A stretch of DNA of 9,464 bases from Myxococcales bacterium. GTDB lineage: Bacteria > Myxococcota_A > Polyangia > Fen-1088. Positions 7,434 to 9,464 of this stretch are shown in pieces. The notes under the pieces were generated by a model. It searched no databases. It saw nothing but the letters and a program-made list of their open reading frames with translations, and had not been told where the DNA came from. The position numbers were made by a program, and so were the translations under genes. Each line of letters starts with the position of its first letter. The first letter of the stretch is position 1. The stretch is from assembly GCA_003170035.1 (NCBI GenBank), contig PMZX01000465.1:7792-17255 (forward strand). The letters are read 5' to 3'.

Positions 7434-7499
7434 GGAAACCCTCCTCGTGGATGAACCGGAGCGACAGCTCCATGGCAGCCTAACGCAAGAAACAGGCCA
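7434..7499 (-). promoter_or_regulatory. Conserved leader of the short VWA gene
   Basis: This is the counterpart of 5862-5927, with about 80% identity and no gaps. It fills most of the 85-base gap after the cydB stop; the similarity fades about 20 bases from that stop, which probably marks the edge of the duplicated unit. In the transcript GGAGC-TGTC-GCTCC can form a 5-bp hairpin, and ATGGA can alternatively pair with TTCAT just before the ribosome site. No clear promoter hexamers are visible. Confidence 0.55.
7440..7445 (-). promoter_or_regulatory. Ribosome binding site AGGAGG of the short VWA gene
   Basis: The plus strand reads CCTCCT; the perfect AGGAGG lies 6 bases before the ATG at 7433. 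It serves as the reference for the TTG start of the paralog. Confidence 0.8.
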
Positions 7500-7518
7500 G
7501 AGGGCGTGCCAATCGCGA

Positions 7519-8538
7519 TTAGTACTCCTCGGGCTCGGCCCTGACCTTGCCCCGCCAGACCCGGTAGATGAACACCGTGTAGCCCAGCACCAGGGGCAAG
7601 GCGCACAGCACGATGATCAGCATGGTCTTCAGGGTGAGGGGCGACGAGGAGGCGTTGAAGGCGGTCAGGCTGCGCGTGACGTCGTTGGTGCAAAGAACGA
7701 AGATTGGACAGGCCGCGATGGCCAGAACGGCGACCACGCAGGCAATGGTGATGGACGAGCAGAGAAATGCGAGGCGCAGTCGTGCGCGACGCAAGAGAAT
7801 CGGCATGCTGGCCACGCACGGGAACATGACCAGCACCGGAATCCAAGTTGAGAAGGAATGGCGCGCGCGCAGGAAGAGCCAGGGTGCGTCTGAGGGCGTC
7901 CACAGCGTGGCATCCAGGTACAAGGCCACGAAAGCAGCCCAGGAGAACAGGGCCGCGGTGACCGCGCGCTTGCCCAACTCTCCCTCGGTCTTCATGGCCA
8001 GCCAGCAAGCGCCCTGCATGGTGAACATGGCCACCGTGGTCGCCCCGATGAAGAGAGAGAAGGGATTGAGCAGGGCCCAGAAGCTTCCCGCGTATTCGCC
8101 ACTCGCATCGAGAGGCAGCCCACGCATCAGGTTGCCCACCGCCACGCCAAAAAGTAGCGCAACCAGGGTGCTGCCAAGGGCAAAGCTGCGGTCGAAAAAG
8201 CGGCGCCAAGCCGGCGATGCGCCCCGGTTGCGCGCCTCGATGGACACCGCGCGCACGATCAGCCCCAGCAGCACCAGCATCATGGCCAGGTAAAAGCCGG
8301 AGAACACCGTGGCGTACACCGGCGGGAAGGCGGCGAACAAGGCGCCGCCTGCAGTCAGCAGCCACACCTCGTTGCCGTCCCAAACAGGAGCCACACTGGC
8401 CAGGCACAGGCGACGTTCCTCCTCGGAGCGCGGAACCAGGAAATGCAGGAAACCGATTCCCAGGTCAAAGCCGTCGAGAATCGCGTAGCCGGCCACCAGT
8501 GCCGCCACCAGCACGAACCAGATCAGGTCCAGAATCAT
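7519..8538 (-). CDS. cydB: Cytochrome bd quinol oxidase subunit II, CydB
   Basis: This encodes 339 residues with many hydrophobic segments, as expected for a subunit with eight to nine membrane helices; E. coli CydB is about 379. Family marks are 'GYAILDGFDLGIGFL' at about 17-31 (D22 and D25 near the membrane surface) and 'APVWDGNEVWLLTAGGALFAAFP' at about 50-72, containing the conserved Trp53. The C-terminus has the usual last helix, 'LVLGYTVFIYRVWRGKV'. With CydA it forms the bd-type terminal oxidase, which takes electrons from quinol and reduces oxygen to water with high affinity, without pumping protons. The start ATG overlaps the cydA stop (ATGA), and a GGAGGA lies 9 bases upstream inside cydA. 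No cydX-like small ORF follows; the next gene, a VWA lipoprotein, starts 85 bases on. Confidence 0.95.
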   Translation of the reverse strand: MILDLIWFVLVAALVAGYAILDGFDLGIGFLHFLVPRSEEERRLCLASVAPVWDGNEVWLLTAGGALFAAFPPVYATVFSGFYLAMMLVLLGLIVRAVSIEARNRGASPAWRRFFDRSFALGSTLVALLFGVAVGNLMRGLPLDASGEYAGSFWALLNPFSLFIGATTVAMFTMQGACWLAMKTEGELGKRAVTAALFSWAAFVALYLDATLWTPSDAPWLFLRARHSFSTWIPVLVMFPCVASMPILLRRARLRLAFLCSSITIACVVAVLAIAACPIFVLCTNDVTRSLTAFNASSSPLTLKTMLIIVLCALPLVLGYTVFIYRVWRGKVRAEPEEY

Positions 8539-9464
8539 GACTGGACGTCCTCCGCCCCGCCGGGCCCTTGCAGCACCTGCTTGCGCACCAGATGCAGGGT
8601 CAGGCCTAGCAGCCCGATGTAGATGACCACGAACATGAGCAGCGAGACGGCCACATGCGCTGCCGGCACCGTGCGAGAAAAGGCGTCCTCGGTGCGCAGC
8701 AGGTGATACACGGCCCAGGGCTGCCGGCCGACTTCAGCCGTGAACCAGCCGACCTCGTTGACCACAAAGGGAATCGGCAGGCAATAGAGAAGGACTTTCA
8801 AATACCGCCGCGACACGAACAGGCGGCCGCGCCACCAGAGAAACACGCCGAGCGCCAGCACCACGCCGAGGCCTAGGCCCAGCCACAACATGGCGTGAAA
8901 CGACATCGCGGTCGCGGTCACCGGCGGCCGATCCTCGGGCGCAAAGGCATCCAGGCCGGTGACCCGCGCGTTGAAGTCGAAGTAGGTCATGAAGGAGAGC
9001 AGCTTGGGCAAGAGCACCTCGGGCAGAGGCTGGCCCACCACGGCCAAGGGCGCGCCGGTCTGCGTGTGATGCAGAACCTCGATGGCCGCGAATTTTTCGG
9101 GCTGGGTACGGGCCGCCTGTCGGGTGTGGGCATCACCCACCACGACCTCGGCCGCCAGCGAGACCAAGCCGAACACGAGGGCCAGGCGCAGCGAGCGTCG
9201 GGCAAACTCCCGGTGCCGGCCGTGCAGAAGGTAGTACGCGCTGAGCGATCCCACGAACACAGCGGCGGTTACCCACGAGCCCAGGACGGCGTGCAGGAAG
9301 CGCAAGGGCGTCGACGGGTTGAACACCGCAGCCGCAAAGTCGGTCAGCTCCGCGCGGCCGTGCATCAGGTGGAAGCCGGCGGGCGTCTGTTGCCAGGAAT
9401 TAGCCGCGACGATCCAGAAGGCAGACAGGGTCGCTCCCAGGGCGACCATGAGGGTGGCAAACCA
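8535..9464 (-). CDS. cydA: Cytochrome bd quinol oxidase subunit I, CydA, N-terminus outside window
   Basis: 309 residues are visible up to the TGA that overlaps cydB. The frame is open to the window edge, so the ATG at 9449 is internal; by comparison with E. coli CydA about 130 residues are missing, including the heme ligand His19. Visible landmarks are '[14 protein letters not shown]'; the heme b558 ligand His in '[12 protein letters not shown]' (codon 9291-9293, equivalent to His186); Lys and Glu of the quinol-site motif 'KFAAIE' (Lys252/Glu257); the second b558 ligand Met in 'SFHAM' (codon 8889-8891, equivalent to Met393); and '[15 protein letters not shown]', which contains the equivalent of Glu445. 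The stretch between 'KFAAIE' and 'SFHAM' is far shorter than in E. coli, so this is a short-Q-loop (S-type) enzyme. It forms one operon with cydB. Confidence 0.95.
   Translation of the reverse strand, partial: WFATLMVALGATLSAFWIVAANSWQQTPAGFHLMHGRAELTDFAAAVFNPSTPLRFLHAVLGSWVTAAVFVGSLSAYYLLHGRHREFARRSLRLALVFGLVSLAAEVVVGDAHTRQAARTQPEKFAAIEVLHHTQTGAPLAVVGQPLPEVLLPKLLSFMTYFDFNARVTGLDAFAPEDRPPVTATAMSFHAMLWLGLGLGVVLALGVFLWWRGRLFVSRRYLKVLLYCLPIPFVVNEVGWFTAEVGRQPWAVYHLLRTEDAFSRTVPAAHVAVSLLMFVVIYIGLLGLTLHLVRKQVLQGPGGAEDVQS

Noticed and set aside
7434..7473. Possible leader peptide upstream of the short VWA gene (frame containing 'RFIHEEGF')
   Set aside because: The other leader has a similar translated stretch, but its start codon is not conserved (ATG in one copy, AAG in the other), and the frame runs on into the VWA gene; nucleotide conservation explains it.
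7613..8293. 226-residue plus-strand frame opposite cydB
   Set aside because: Antisense shadow, highly basic composition, no motif and no ribosome site.
7430..8407. 325-residue minus-strand frame overlapping cydB in another phase
   Set aside because: It is a frame shadow of cydB; the cydB frame has the conserved family motifs and this one has none.

Overview
This 9.46-kb, GC-rich window looks like the chromosome of a Gram-negative, outer-membrane bacterium. It carries type VI secretion (T6SS) genes, outer-membrane-type lipoproteins and a cytochrome bd oxidase. The two von Willebrand A (VWA) lipoproteins with 'DNSPSM' MIDAS motifs and Cys-rich tails are of a kind I associate with Myxococcota/Deltaproteobacteria. 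That placement is inference from family resemblance, not from a marker gene.

Layout. (1) Plus strand, 3-4065: the end of a T6SS cluster, in the order tssM (C-terminal part only), tagF, a small unrecognised ORF, and vgrG. The genes are tightly packed: tssM and tagF overlap by 13 bases, and the small ORF and vgrG share an ATGA stop/start. This looks like one transcription unit. TssM is the inner-membrane anchor, TagF a post-translational repressor of firing, and VgrG the spike tip. (2) 4066-4205: a convergent intergenic gap with two perfect inverted repeats. One is GC-rich and REP-like; the other is a 7-bp hairpin abutting the end of the minus-strand gene. (3) Minus strand, 7433-4206: two tandem, clearly paralogous VWA-domain lipoproteins. 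The upstream copy (6096-7433) lacks the roughly 120-140-residue, ten-cysteine C-terminal region of the downstream copy. Each copy is preceded by an almost identical leader of about 66 bases with a perfect AGGAGG. The leader fixes an unusual TTG start for the downstream copy. (4) Minus strand, 9464-7519: cydA (N-terminus outside the window) and cydB, overlapping by ATGA. They encode a short-Q-loop cytochrome bd quinol oxidase. Its end lies 85 bases upstream of the first VWA gene, so read-through from cydAB into the VWA pair is possible.

No RNA genes, CRISPR array, transposase or integrase are visible. The most interesting points are the duplicated VWA lipoprotein pair, the leader that is conserved better than the signal peptides it precedes (with one compensatory base-pair change), and the small ORF coupled to vgrG. 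I see no convincing evidence of a wholly new multi-gene system here.
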